Source of the DNA: Margaritispora aquatica
Lineage: Eukaryota; Ascomycota; Leotiomycetes; Helotiales; Discinellaceae
DNA length: 64,000 bases
Direction of reading: 5' to 3'
Assembly (NCBI GenBank): GCA_007644065.1
Contig: VJWN01000016.1
Location: forward strand, 915,207-979,206
Shown: positions 36,801 to 47,650 of the stretch, one piece after another
Layout: every line of letters begins with the position of its first letter
Numbering within the stretch: the stretch's first letter is position 1
Notes under the pieces: model-generated
What the model saw: only the letters and a program-made list of their open reading frames with translations
Database searches by the model: none
What the model was told of the DNA's origin: nothing
Translations under genes and position numbers: made by a program

Positions 36801-38013
36801 GGCGGAGAGGTGGAGGCAAAACGTCTGGGATCTTTTGGGGCAAGATGATGAGTTTGGCGGGGAGTAAGACGAGTACAACAAAGGTCATGACTTTGGCGAT
36901 GGAGACTACGAGGGCGTAGAGGTTGAGATCGAGATCGAGATCGAAATTGATGAAAATGAGAGCGAGGAGCATACCAGTCAATGAAGGAGATAATGGTGAA
37001 GATGAGGAGGAGGATCCCTTCCAGCGCCGCAACGCGCGCTGACTAACAATTTTAGAGGAGCAAGCAGGAGAAGCCGAGGAGAATGTTGGAGACAACGCTG
37101 AGGATGACAGCTTTGAGGATGCTGATTTCGAGGCGGAGGACATTGAGGAGGAGGAGGAGGAGGAGGAGGAGGAGGATACCCACCAAGGATCGCTTCATAC
37201 TCTATCCCGAGACGGCCTGCACGCTGCAAATAAGCAGTAGGATGGGATTGTTGAGGGATTTTAGTGGCAGTTGGGGGGGGGGGGGGGATGGAATGGAAGT
37301 ACCAGAGCTTCAGAAGTGGCTTTGCAACCCGTAAGTTTGCAGCTTGAGATCGATTCTTTCATGTGTCCTGGTCACTGGTATACCTGCTGACCTATGTTTT
37401 TTTTGAGTTTGGTGGTATCGCTTGATTACTTTTGATGTTCTACTCATCTGTAGCTAGAAGGCCAGCCCTGGGTTTTTATATCATTTCTGATTGACCAAAA
37501 GCCCGAGCCTTACATTCGTCACTTGAAAATATAATTCTCTTGGATTAGTCTTGTATTTCGGTTCATACATTAGCTCTCACCCTTTTGCATCATAAACATC
37601 GATGTCAGATCTAAATTTTGGATTCATGAAGCCATGCCGTTGTTTATATGGATTCGCGTCGAAATGTTAATTTTCGGATTCTACGAAAATTCCGACGCTT
37701 TAAATTGTGAGTTCAAAGGACCTCTAACTATAGCTAACACAAGATTGAATGAAGTATACTGAAGAGAGTTTTACGAAACATGAATTTTTTATATATATAT
37801 TTAAATTGATTGTCAAGAAAGTAAAAACTTCCTGCTAGAGCAGCTCAGCGGCTTTGGTATTCTTTTGTAGTACCAGAGTCGGCAAAGCGAACACGAGAAA
37901 TCCAGGATAAAAGGAGAGATGACAGAAGGATTTTTCATTTGATAATTGACGGAAGTCTAGGTAGCTTACGGTATGCAAGCCTTCAAAGATTTTCTCGTGA
38001 CTAAACTAAATCG
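33891..38013. other. Gene-poor region downstream of the medusa-like gene
   Basis: About 4.1 kb without a supported gene. It likely begins with the 3' UTR of the medusa-like gene. It holds TGACT repeats near 34874-34895, GAT/GAG and AGG trinucleotide runs at about 36920-37180 and a 15-base G run at 37273-37287. Frames near 36.6-37.2 kb on both strands owe their length to these repeats. From about 37.5 kb the DNA becomes AT-rich. Confidence 0.5.
37144..37180 (+). repeat. AGG trinucleotide array
   Basis: About a dozen GAGGAG units in tandem. Read on the plus strand they give a poly-Glu stretch, and on the minus strand poly-Pro or poly-Ser. I see no gene structure around them. Confidence 0.75.
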
Positions 38014-38040
38014 TCGCGAAACTGGTCGCGATTATGAATA
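38014..38040 (+). promoter_or_regulatory. Inverted repeat CGCGA-N6-TCGCG, copy A, upstream of the first tandem zinc-finger gene
   Basis: CGCGA (38015-38019) and TCGCG (38026-38030) are separated by six bases, and the following 10-15 bases are AT-rich. The same element with similar flanks lies at 39506-39521, upstream of the second copy. Distances to the ATG are about 275 and 300 bp. Conservation of the two arms, while the spacer differs, suggests a bound site. Confidence 0.5.
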
Positions 38041-38290
38041 TTTCGACAACCAAGTGAATTCTGTGAGTTGACACAACAACAAACAACAAGATGAAGAATC
38101 AACCAAGCCATCATCCCTAGCTCCCTCGAAACATCTGGAGCAAATCATAATTACTGATACGTTCACTCATGCATAATCATCAAATCATACGTTTGTTATC
38201 ACATTCAAATTCAGATCAAAAGATCTACCCAAGTTTCCCGAGCAACATCAACACTTTTGCACAACCAGAACACACTACTACACCACCGAT

Positions 38291-39047
38291 ATGACTTCAG
38301 TACCAAAGATAGGAGGTAGAATGTCAAGCGAAGCAGGCAGGTAAGCAATTGAGACGCGATTCTTCCTTGCTCAGTGCAAGACTCTAACGCGCGTCCAGGG
38401 ACGGAGACTTCCAGTGTCCCTACTGCAATTTCATATCCAACCATGCCAGATCGGTCACAAATCACATGAAGGTCAAGCATGGAAACTTGCAGAGTGTTCC
38501 TACGAAGTTCCACCTAAACATTCAAGGAGTCCAATTCCCCCAGGGAGACGCAGAGCGCTGGGCTTATGCGCGCATATTGGTCTACCAAGCTTCATGTGCA
38601 GCATATATGATTGCAAACCCAGCAAGCCAAAATGTGAGCTCGGTGGTTCCAACGCCAACACACAATAATCAGTACTGGCCAGCTGGTGCAGCTCTACCAC
38701 CTAGCCGAACTGATAAAGATGGTAATCCGAAAGGGGCATCTTCTACCGTTTCAAGAACTGCCGGTAGTAGCACGGGTGTAAAGCGACCAAGAGATGAGGA
38801 TGAGGATGAGAATGATGGAGACAGTTTGGAGAAGGGCCAAGCAGAGGAGGGGCAAGCACACACGGTTCGATCACAAATGATGCAGCAACATCTATGCGCA
38901 AGAAGGGAAGTTCACAAAATGCTGGGATGTATCTTCAGGGCATGCAATTCGTGGGAAATGCGCGCAGCAACGCAACCGCTGGTGATCCTGAACTTGGAAT
39001 ATTCGCCTATCATGATCAAACAGTCAAGATTCGACGACATCTGCTAA
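38291..39047 (+). CDS. C2H2 zinc-finger protein, tandem copy A, C-terminal half frameshifted
   Basis: Two exons, 38291-38340 and 38399-39047, with a 58-nt intron (GTAAGC, CTAAC branch, CCAG), give 232 residues as the frame stands. A classical finger C-x2-C-x12-H-x4-H occupies residues 23-44 (Cys23, Cys26, His39, His44). It is followed by a conserved block VPTKFHLNIQGV and then YWPAGAALPPSRTD. A basic/acidic KRPRDEDED segment follows. Comparison with the next gene shows that the true C-terminus lies in another frame (38825-39181, ending before TAG 39179-39181), which has a matching LLRTGDFAY...SKVNLELLL block. So a frameshift has occurred at about 38815-38825 and residues after about 175 are not ancestral. 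I do not recognise the wider family. The same intron position in the neighbour proves common descent. Confidence 0.65.
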
Positions 39048-39505
39048 GAACTGGAGACTTCGCTTATGAGACAAACGGACGCCGACGAACCCTATATTCG
39101 AAGGTCAATTTGGAGTTGCTACTGCAAAACAATGGAAAGGCAGAGGATAATCGTACCCAAAAGCTAAAAGAAGAGGCATAGGCAGAAGCAGCAGGTGTTA
39201 TTTACGGCATATTCTCGGTCATCGGTACAACAGCCCATAGATGGGTTTCGAACAAGATGGCCACGCAGGAGTGGGTAGCTATGAAGATTGCCATGCAGAG
39301 AGCCGCACGTGGATATTGATACATAAGAAGAAAGTGTTTGGGGTCGAGACTAAGTCTTGTAAGATTATACAAGATAGCTAGCCACTCTCGAGCCATTCAA
39401 TGGAACTCTGAAAGCAAACAAACATATCAATGAAAGCACGCTTGTTGACCGGAAATTCTTATTCTTGTGATACTAAAGTTGTGCTAGTCATGTGATGTGA
39501 CGAAA
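39048..39505. other. Spacer between the tandem zinc-finger copies
   Basis: This stretch contains the displaced C-terminal coding remnant of copy A up to 39181 in a second frame, and beyond its TAG another 45 open codons to about 39319. The rest should hold the promoter of copy B. No separate gene is seen. Confidence 0.5.
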
Positions 39506-39531
39506 CGCGAAGCTAGTCGCGACCATAAATA
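39505..39531 (+). promoter_or_regulatory. Inverted repeat CGCGA-N6-TCGCG, copy B, upstream of the second tandem zinc-finger gene
   Basis: The arms CGCGA (39506-39510) and TCGCG (39517-39521) have the spacer AGCTAG, and an AT-rich flank follows as in copy A. It lies about 300 bp before the ATG at 39804. Confidence 0.5.
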
Positions 39532-39803
39532 AAATCTTCGAATTTCGCGCAGAATTCTTATTCGCACAATAGCAATAAGAAAGTCCAGTAACTTCGCAAA
39601 ATCCAACAAATCAATCTCTTTACAGAACTTTGGTTCCAAGCGCCTTTGTTTTTACTTGTGCTCTCTGCGAAATCTCCATCAATCCGCATCTGTGCCTCGT
39701 GCGAATTTTACAAAACACTGTCAACTTTAATCAAGCATCGACGTTCCAAAGCATTTTCTTCAGCAGATACTATTACAAAGACAAGATTGGTTTTATCGGA
39801 ACT

Positions 39804-40639
39804 ATGGCTCGTCTTTCTAGTGCCAGTGGCCGGTAAGTAATTTAATCTCCCTCTCCACACCAAAAATTTGAATGATAACTAATAAGACACTCACTCAGTG
39901 ACGGGGATTTTCAGTGTCCGTATTGCAACACTGTATCTGGACATGCACGTTCAGTTACAAAATACATGCAGATAAAACATGGAAATCTGTTCCTGGTACC
40001 AACGAAATTCCACTTCAACATTCAAGGTGTCCCTTTCACCGCGGGTAACGCCCAGCAGTGGGCTCATGCCTGGGCTCTCGCATATCAGAATTCATACAAC
40101 TCCCTTGCTGCCGCAGGTCAACCCGTCACCGCAGTTGCCATTTCGTTTCATCTGAACCAATTTTGGCCAACTGGTACATTGCTTCTTCCTAGCCGAACAG
40201 ACCAATTTGAAAATGCGAAAGGTACCGGATCAGCAGCAGTAACCGAGGTGCAAAAAGAGCTCGCGATGAGAAAGAAGAAGTTGAGGAGGAGGAGGAGGGG
40301 ACTGACAATGTGAGAGATAACGTTGGCGAGGCGAGAAGTGGTTCTGCACCTAGTCTTAGCAACAGCCCCATACTTGCACGCAAGAGACCAGCTCCGCGAG
40401 AATCAGGCCCAGTGACGCTGAATGAGATTGCCGGAGAGAATGAATTGAACTCCATTATTCTCGACGGCAAAATCGAGGCACCTAGACCGCAAAAGAAAGT
40501 CACGCTTGCAGGTAGCCCTCTTCTGAAGATCGGCAACTGGTCTTTCGCGGCCAACAAAAGTCCACGTTCGACCTCTTCCAAAGTCAACCTTGCATCGGCT
40601 TTATGGAGGGGGCATAAAATCCGTCATAGGCGGGCATAA
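39804..40639 (+). pseudogene. C2H2 zinc-finger protein, tandem copy B, frameshifted and missing a zinc ligand
   Basis: Exon 1 is 39804-39832 and exon 2 starts at 39899; the intron is at the same position as in copy A (66 nt, CTAAT branch). The frame as it stands ends at 40313 after 147 residues. Homology to copy A runs from DGDFQCPYCN through VPTKFHFNIQGV and SRTD. Then the frame changes at about 40240: the next frame reads SSSNRGAKRARDEKEE, matching copy A's GSSTGVKRPRDE, and stays open to 40639 with a SKVNLASAL block near the end. In the finger the first histidine is Tyr (KYMQIKH against NHMKVKH), so the site has only three of four ligands. Both changes indicate decay, although a short protein could still be made. 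Confidence 0.55.
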
Positions 40640-41398
40640 GAGCTGCGAGAAGACGTATTCAATGGAGTCACCACCGGCGGCATGTACCCAGCCCCTAGAA
40701 GTGGGGTACACAGAGTATTCTCGTATCGAGACATTTGCTATGAATGGGTTTTTGCGGACAATGAGGGGCGGCAGCGGGCAGTGGTTGAACAGGGTGGTGG
40801 CGCTATGAAATCTTGATGGTGTTGAGCATAGTTACGAGGATTATCTGGACAGTTTCCTGCTTGTACCATAGCACCTGTACGACTTATATGAATGGTATTT
40901 TTTTATTCCCTCGACTTTTACCTTGAATGGCTTAGATGGTGCATGAAACTTATTAATATAGAGATTAAAATCCATGTTCTAACATATTTTAGCTTTCTAC
41001 ATTGGTTCATTCTAACCCGTGCTTTGAATCTTACGAGACCCTGTCATTGTGATGGAGGTGTGGTTTGAGAGAAGCAAATTGTGTTTTTACTCTTTTCTTT
41101 GACCACAGATGACCGCTAGCACACAACATGGCTCAGTCAGCTGCTCTTTTTTGATGTTCGAATATCTTAAAGCCCATCACCAAATTAAATTGACCAGATT
41201 AACCTCCATTTGTGTATCTTTGTTACAGAATGAGCTTCGGGGGAGAAGGAGAGGTTTTCAGGAGCGAATATCCTGCTCCTTTCTTATAACATGTGTAAGC
41301 GAGGGATGATGATACAGCTGACAAACGCAACCTTTTGTTTTACACTTCTTGTTTACACTAGTCCAAAGTATTTATTAAAGTTAAGAATATTCTCTAGC
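40640..41398. other. Intergenic region after the zinc-finger pair
   Basis: About 760 bp. The start remains open in the copy B second frame past its TAA for about 58 codons. The remainder is AT-rich and shows no gene. Confidence 0.5.
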
Positions 41399-43047
41399 CT
41401 AGAGGATGTACCTAAACCCTCTGTTATCCAACTCCGTCTGATCCAACATCCCTTTCTCAATCGCCTCTCTCTCTTCCTCGTCACTCAGTTCACCACGAAT
41501 AGCCTGCTCCTTGTCCCGTGACACGTTTGATCTATACATGTAGATGTATAGAACGATTACCATTGCAAGCTTGACACTGTACCCTACCAACATGGCAATG
41601 TATGCGCTGTGATACTTGGCTGGGAACTGTTAGTTTCTCTCGAACCTTAAGTGAGATGCGGCCAACTTACGAGCTTCAGATGAAATGAAGGTTTGAGGAC
41701 CAATGATGTTCCCAACACAATATCCAGTAAAGAGAACAGCGGCAGTAAGCTGTTTCTTTGTATATCCCGCGACATTTGAGCTCACCATCGTCAAACTCAT
41801 GCTGAATCCCAGACCTTGGAAGTAGCACAACCAGAGCGCAACAAGACGACCCCACTTGTTACTCGAAGGTAAGCCTACGAGTAGTCCAGCACCAAGAATG
41901 CATATGCTATTCGCCACAATCATGGTGATGCATCGAGAATTCCTGGGATAATGAGTGCAGATCCAACCTCCAGTGAGCAAAGCCAAGAACTGCACCGCTC
42001 CACCAGGAATTTGTAGATATTGAGTGCCGAGTGTGTCGAAGCCAAAGCTTGCGACGATAATGCTCGTGAAACTTGTCAACGCCGAGTTAGGAACTTGTGC
42101 TCCAGTAGCCATGACAAACAAGATCCAAGTTTTCGGATCCTTGACAGTTTGGATCGCTTGGTACTTCGAAAAGTGCCTGTTTTTGACCCCTTGTTTATTG
42201 CTGGCAACTCTGTTAACAGCGACAAGTCGTTCATGTTCTGTCAAGAAATTGGCTGTTGAAGGCAAGTCGGGCAAAACTAGTAACGAGACAACACCCCAGG
42301 CGATGGAAAGCGAGCCGAAGATCAAGAATACATACATCCACTTCTGCAAACCAGAGTTGATGTGTCCTACGGCATAGCCAATAAGACCTCCGAACATAGT
42401 TGCCAAACCGTTGGTGCAGTAATATATTTCGAGACGAAGAGGCTGCTCAGCCGAAGTGTACCACATTGACATGATGAGGACGAAGCCAGGGTTGACGGTT
42501 GCTTCAAGAGCACCAAGGAGAAAGCGGTTGGTTGCCATTCCAGCGAAGGAAGTGCATGCTGGTGTGGTGATCAGGATGATACCCCATCCTATCGTCGCGA
42601 TGGAAAGAAATTTTCCAATTGGAAGGCGTTGGAGCAAGTAGCCGGAGGGGAACTGGAAGAAGAGATATCCAAAGTAGAATATCGAGCCTAAGCCATGTCA
42701 GTTCACAATGCAGCCCATGAAGTCGTGGAGGGCATCATACCCAGCCATGAATAATCCTGTCCCTCCAAGTGGGTCCCAGTCTTCAAGCCGTAAACGCTCG
42801 CAAAGTTAAGGGAGTTCTTGTCAAGATACTGCAAGAAGTATGTGACGAATAGAATGGGAATGATTCGATAGTCGATCTTTCTTAAAACTTTCCTGGCTTC
42901 CTCGTCGTCTGTCGTGATTCCGACGCCATTCTTGTACAACGCATAGCTGTCGTCCTGATTGGCAGAGTTAGCTGTCGAGATGTCTTGGGAAGCTTGAGAT
43001 TCAGTGCCGGAGTTCTCGAATGCTTTTTCTGGGCCGTTGGACGCCAT
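41399..43047 (-). CDS. MFS permease of the DAL5/allantoate (anion:cation symporter) family
   Basis: Three exons on the minus strand: 43047-42741, 42687-41671 and 41619-41399. The introns are 53 and 51 nt, the first with a CTGAC branch and the second with CTAAC. The product is 514 residues. After a polar N-terminus of about 60 residues, the family opening RKIDYRIIPILFVTYFLQYLDKNSLNFA forms the first membrane helix. Further matches are FPSGYLLQRLPIGKFLS, GALEATVNPGFVLIMSMWYT, the central loop near NKQGVKNRHFSKYQAIQTVKDPKTW, and GYTKKQLTAAVLFTGYCVGNIIGPQTF. The tail ends in DQTELDNRGFRY, common in this family. Members import organic anions such as allantoate, nicotinate, pantothenate or biotin precursors; the substrate here is not readable. 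It faces away from the zinc-finger pair. Confidence 0.9.
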
Positions 43048-44164
43048 TTCGAGGCGTTGCGATCAAGTGTTTGTTTTTGTCCTGGAAGATTGGCGTTGCT
43101 GGTTTTGGGAGGATCTTCAATCGGGAGACTTCAATCGAGAGACACAACAAACAGACGCAAACTTCAACAAAAGAGAGACAGAGAGAATATTTGATCTTAT
43201 GTAGTCTGGATTCATACTTCCGATCACTGTTACCGTTACATTGGACCATTTTCAGAGCTTTCTGAGAGTCCCGCTGAAGTCCACCTGTGCCCCTCATTGC
43301 GACGACGATCATGAAGGAACTGGGATTCGAGGCTCTCGAGTCAGGAACAAAACCACTGATATCAATGGAAACCCAATTTCAAGATACAAGAAATTGGGAG
43401 GAAGAGGCTCTCAAAATGGCGAACATGTGGATGGGTGATGGTGCAATGTGGGGACGGTTGCATTAAGCGATGGCGTAATATAAGTTAATGTTGTCGTGAT
43501 GCCGGCATCTAGAAGGACAAATAGTCAACCAAAGACATCGAAAATACAATTACCTTCAATTGTGGTGTCCTCTTTTCATCCCCTTTACATGTTTATGAAA
43601 GGGATGTTGCATTGGAAAATACGCAGTCAGGCTTCAACTTCGTTGATTAACAACCGGTCACAACAGGTAGGAGAACCAGAGAGATGCACATATTTTGAAA
43701 CTTCTTTCTTCATCTGTTCGATCTTCAATTATCCCATGAAGCCATATTGGAGCTCTGCCCTAGGAAGCAGTTGGCTAAATTCACATGGGATTACTGATTG
43801 TTGTTCGATCTATCGGAAGAGTTGTGGGATGACGGAATGGGATCATTTCAGCATATGAAACCGATTCTTAAAACGACGTCGGGTGAGAATCTTCAAACGC
43901 ATGAGTCATATCAAATTTGCATGGCTAAGTAGTTTGCTGGTAGAGCAAGCAAAGGGTAGGAATTGCAGAGCGACGACGTCACGGGGGCAGGATTGTTAAG
44001 GATATCTACCTTCACATATATTGCAAGTATTCATGAACCATATTGTACGAAGCTGAGATGAATTAAGCTCATTCTCTGACGCCTCTGGCTATTGAATGGC
44101 ATGTTTAGCGCAATTGATGTGATAACCCAATAATGACCACAATACAAGTGACAAAGTCTACCTT
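43048..44164. other. Intergenic region upstream of the DAL5-type permease
   Basis: This is 1.1 kb. The part next to 43047 should be the permease promoter. Short frames on both strands lack any domain signal. Confidence 0.5.
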
Positions 44165-44974
44165 TTATAAGCTCACTTGAAAGATCTTTCGAAGCAGATG
44201 TCTCAAGACCACATTTTGGCTTTTTTCTTCGAACGAATTGTGAAATATCTTGCCTGTTTCTTTGGTGTAGGCTCGAAGTTCTGCCACGCTGCGAAAGGTT
44301 TGAACTCTGTGTTCACTACCACCTCGTCTACATGCAATTAAATCAACAATATTGACGTGTGTCCTTCGTGCAGCCTGCGGCTCGTATTAGTAGAAATCTG
44401 CTAGCTTCTTTACACAGTTGCCTACCTCCTCACACTGCTCACACGTCCTTGGAAGCGGCTCGACACCGATTGCGCGACAAAGCGTATGCCACGCAGTCAA
44501 ATCGTTTTCTGCGCCATACCACATGTGCAGTTCACTCCGCAGCGCTTCTTGATATCTGTGCCATGCGGTGTCTGCTATGGCATCGCCACGACGCCATCCT
44601 TCATGTCTTCGCAAGTTTGCGTACGAAGTAGCCGGTGGTAAAGTTGGGTCATAATCAAATGTTGAGAAAGAGTGGAAAAACACATCCAAAGGGGTTCCCC
44701 CATCCTGTTTATGGTTCTGTTGGTGGTTAGGAGAGTCTCGCAGATGCTGCTGCAAAGCCTCTTCGCTATTAAAGGATCGAACACAATTATCACAGTCAAA
44801 GGAAGGGGCATGCGCTGGTGAATCTCGCAGATGCTGTTGCAAGGCTTCTTCGCTATCAAAGCGACGGTTGCAATCCATACAGTTGAAGTCATGTGCGAGT
44901 GAGGTTCGTTTGTGCTGCTTCAGGCTTGTCTTGCTATCGAAAGATCGACCGCAGGGAATACATTGGGTTCGCAT
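44165..44974 (-). CDS. Three-finger C2H2 (U1-type spacing) protein with a conserved C-terminal domain
   Basis: Two exons, 44974-44426 and 44374-44165, with a 51-nt intron carrying a TACTAAT branch and CGCAG acceptor, give 252 residues. Three fingers of spacing C-x2-C-x12-H-x6-H lie at residues 5-28, 32-55 and 61-84. The second and third share an almost identical unit SEEALQQHLRDSP. After a polar linker comes a domain typical of a fungal C2H2 family: HEGWRRGD...AWHRYQEAL, ENDLTAWHTLCRAIG, RTCEQC, then in exon 2 RRTHVNIVDLI and FRSVAELRAYTKETGKIF. The conserved exon 2 sequence supports the intron. The H-x6-H spacing is that of U1/matrin-type fingers that often bind RNA or double-stranded nucleic acid, so an RNA- or DNA-binding role is an inference. 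Confidence 0.8.
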
Positions 44975-45300
44975 ATTGTTGACGTCTCGATCTCACTCCA
45001 AATTCAATTATTTAGAAGAAATGGTCTTTGAGAGTGGTAAAGTCGATTGCCGAGTTCATTTTGCAAATGGATGGACAAATGAACTCTCTGCATGACAGCC
45101 ATGTTGTGTAACAACTGTAACTCAAAATCGTCTTCCAATAATATAGTGACACATAAGCCCCCAAGAAGTCTTCACGTAAGGTGTTTCATACATGTGACCG
45201 GATCCTCTAAATCTAATATCTACAGCCCACTGTTTATCAGGAGACGTCGACTAAATCCTACAACAGAGGCACTATCAATACTTTCACGACCATCGACGAC
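44975..45300. other. Short divergent intergenic region
   Basis: 326 bp between the divergent zinc-finger and F-box-like genes, presumably with both promoters. No further element is recognised. Confidence 0.5.
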
Positions 45301-46062
45301 ATGGCCAACTTCCTCGACCTCCCTAGCGAACTCCGAAACAAGGTGTATGAGCTATGCTTATTGCACCAAGGACCTATTGGCCCTTGGACTGGTTGCAACC
45401 CGTGGCAGCAGCTTACGCCTGAACTTCTCCGCGCAAACAAGCAAATCCATCGTGAAGCTAGCTCATTTTTTTACGCTCAGAATTGCTTCGATTTATGTAA
45501 GACCACACCTGAAGGCATCGCCGTATTTCTCGAGAAAATTGGCCGTTTGAACGCAGAGTACATCGAACACATCTGTGTCGATTTTCCGAGTCTCTGCGAT
45601 CTAGAAATAGGCAATGTCACCTTTGAGGAGGATAGCAGCGGCATCTTTGTGAATATACAGAACGGTTGCACCAACTTGAGGATGCTTACAACATCCCCAG
45701 AGAGTACGAATACGATGATGCTCAAGCTCGATGCACTCGACTACCTCAAGATCGTTATCGAGGCTTTGGCACTAGTCAATGCTCGTTTCAGAGCCATCTC
45801 GTCCCTGCAAGATATCGTTATCGAGATGTATGAAAACGGCCCGAGCGAATATCTGAAAAAGGCAATGGAGGTTCACGGATGGACAGTCAGGGAATTAGAA
45901 TATGTCGAAGACTGGGACTCTAACAGGTCTTATGGGGAAGATGTTTGGGATTCTGATTACGATTATGGTGGTGTTGTTTTTGTTGCTGATGATGATGATG
46001 ACGATGATGACGATTATGACATTGACAATGATAGTGACTTCTGGAGGAGAGCAGGGGACTAG
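45301..46062 (+). CDS. Fungal F-box-like protein with acidic tail
   Basis: A single exon of 253 residues. The first 60 residues read FLDLPSELRNKVYELCLL and LTPELLRANKQIHREASSFFYAQNCFDL, the typical start of the large family of fungal F-box-like proteins (2EXR-type) often found in accessory regions. The middle resembles the Leu-rich helices that follow in such proteins. The end is strongly acidic with nine Asp in a row, coded by GAT/GAC repeats at about 45988-46014. F-box proteins present substrates to SCF ubiquitin ligases; the partner is unknown. The ATG lies in a good context (CGACATGG). A truncated or recently expanded acidic tail is possible because of the repeat. Confidence 0.75.
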   Translation: MANFLDLPSELRNKVYELCLLHQGPIGPWTGCNPWQQLTPELLRANKQIHREASSFFYAQNCFDLCKTTPEGIAVFLEKIGRLNAEYIEHICVDFPSLCDLEIGNVTFEEDSSGIFVNIQNGCTNLRMLTTSPESTNTMMLKLDALDYLKIVIEALALVNARFRAISSLQDIVIEMYENGPSEYLKKAMEVHGWTVRELEYVEDWDSNRSYGEDVWDSDYDYGGVVFVADDDDDDDDDYDIDNDSDFWRRAGD

Positions 46063-47650
46063 GTGCTTCTGGTCGGTGTTCCTTCCCTGTATCATCAGAA
46101 TAAATCTATCGCTACCAGAATAATTCCTCACCGCAAAAACTTTAAGCAGATTACGACTCTAGAAAGCATCATCAACGGTAGGGCGTGAAGCCTGTAAAGA
46201 TGTATCGGACTTATCGTCAGCGAACACCAATCAAGCAACTCACATTTTCGGACGGGGAGAAAGTCAAAAAGGAAACACAACTCGTACGAAAGAAGGCGGA
46301 GATGGCGGACAAGTCTTGTGGCAGATAAGCATTATCAGTTCAGGCGAGCAGCCAGGAAGCGATCCAAAAGTTCATATAAAACTCGAGTACATTAGGAACT
46401 AAAAACGCTCAAGATCTCCCTCAATTTTTTTTTTTTACATGTCGGTTCCTTCCCAGGTCTGATTATAATGGTTTTACCCATCATCCATTCCTGTGATAGC
46501 TTCTGTTTGCTTCTTCACAACATCCCTGTGACTCGTTTTCCCACATTCACTCCCTCCAGTGTACAACTCAGAGCAATTCTATCTGTTTTAACGCGAAACC
46601 CTCAGTCTGCGACTAGGAACGTCTAAAGAGTGTCTTGTGTTGACTGTAATCTGGCTCATATGGGATGTTGTTCCTTACCAGATGTAGCTATTGTCTATCC
46701 ATCGGACCAAGGAACTACAAAGAGAAAACTGGCAAGACCCTAAAGGATGGAATTCTTTTTTGCAGCAGTCCAATTATATCCCAAGTTCTCATGTGAGTTA
46801 TGTCAAGATGTCCACTCAGAGTATCTTGAGTACACCAATGTGTAGAGATAGAAGAGTAAATATCTTGAAAAACATCACCCAATAGTGAGATCTCAAGACT
46901 TTCTGTGAATCTTGTTAATTGTGTCCAAAAGCTGGCGGTGTGTGTAAGGCTTCAAACATCACAAACCAAGGAGGTGATGAAGTTGAAATCTTATTATCGC
47001 TTCGCTTAATCGCTGTTTGGAGCGATTGAGCTCAGAGAATATCTACCACCTCAACTCATGACAAAAAATAAATAGCGGGCCAGAGGCAAAAAATGTCAAA
47101 AATTCGAAATACTTATAAAAGTTTTCACTTCAGCGATAAAGGAAAGGATTGGCCTCTACCTTAGAATTTTGTTTATCCGCTCAACTATTTGGTTATCTAA
47201 TGTCTATCGAAAAATATTAAGCAACAGAAATCTGGATTGTGCAAACTAAGTGATGCTTTAAACATACTTTATTATGATATAACCGTGTTCGATATAGCAA
47301 TTGCCACTAAAGCTTTAAGTTCAGCCCTGCCAGCTCTAGTTAATTTAGTTATCTGTAGGAAAGCATCTCCTAATTCCAGCTTTGTCTATAACCTCATAGT
47401 AGTACACAGGACAGAAAAAAGACTTCAACTTGGCCTCTAGCTCTTCATTGATAAGATTAGAGAGTTTTGTTGGTTCCGATGCAACGTGTGCCATATGGTG
47501 AGTTTCCCATTCATCGTCCAAATTTGCGGCAGCACTGCTTTAGCTGCTTTCTAGTGGGAGAAAAGTACGCACCAACTCCTCGCATCTATCAATTTTCGAC
47601 GGGGAGCTCTCCGTGACATTCAAGGTTGCTGGGTGGCACCTAAGATCGTT
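46063..47650. other. Gene-poor AT-rich region
   Basis: About 1.6 kb without a supported gene. A 9-10 base T run occurs near 46427. No transposon ends or long repeats are recognised. Confidence 0.5.

Noticed and set aside
36751..37143. Minus-strand frame with a hydrophobic stretch near 36.9 kb
   Set aside because: The hydrophobic run comes from GAT/GAG repeats read in reverse, and no start, splice or family signal supports a gene.
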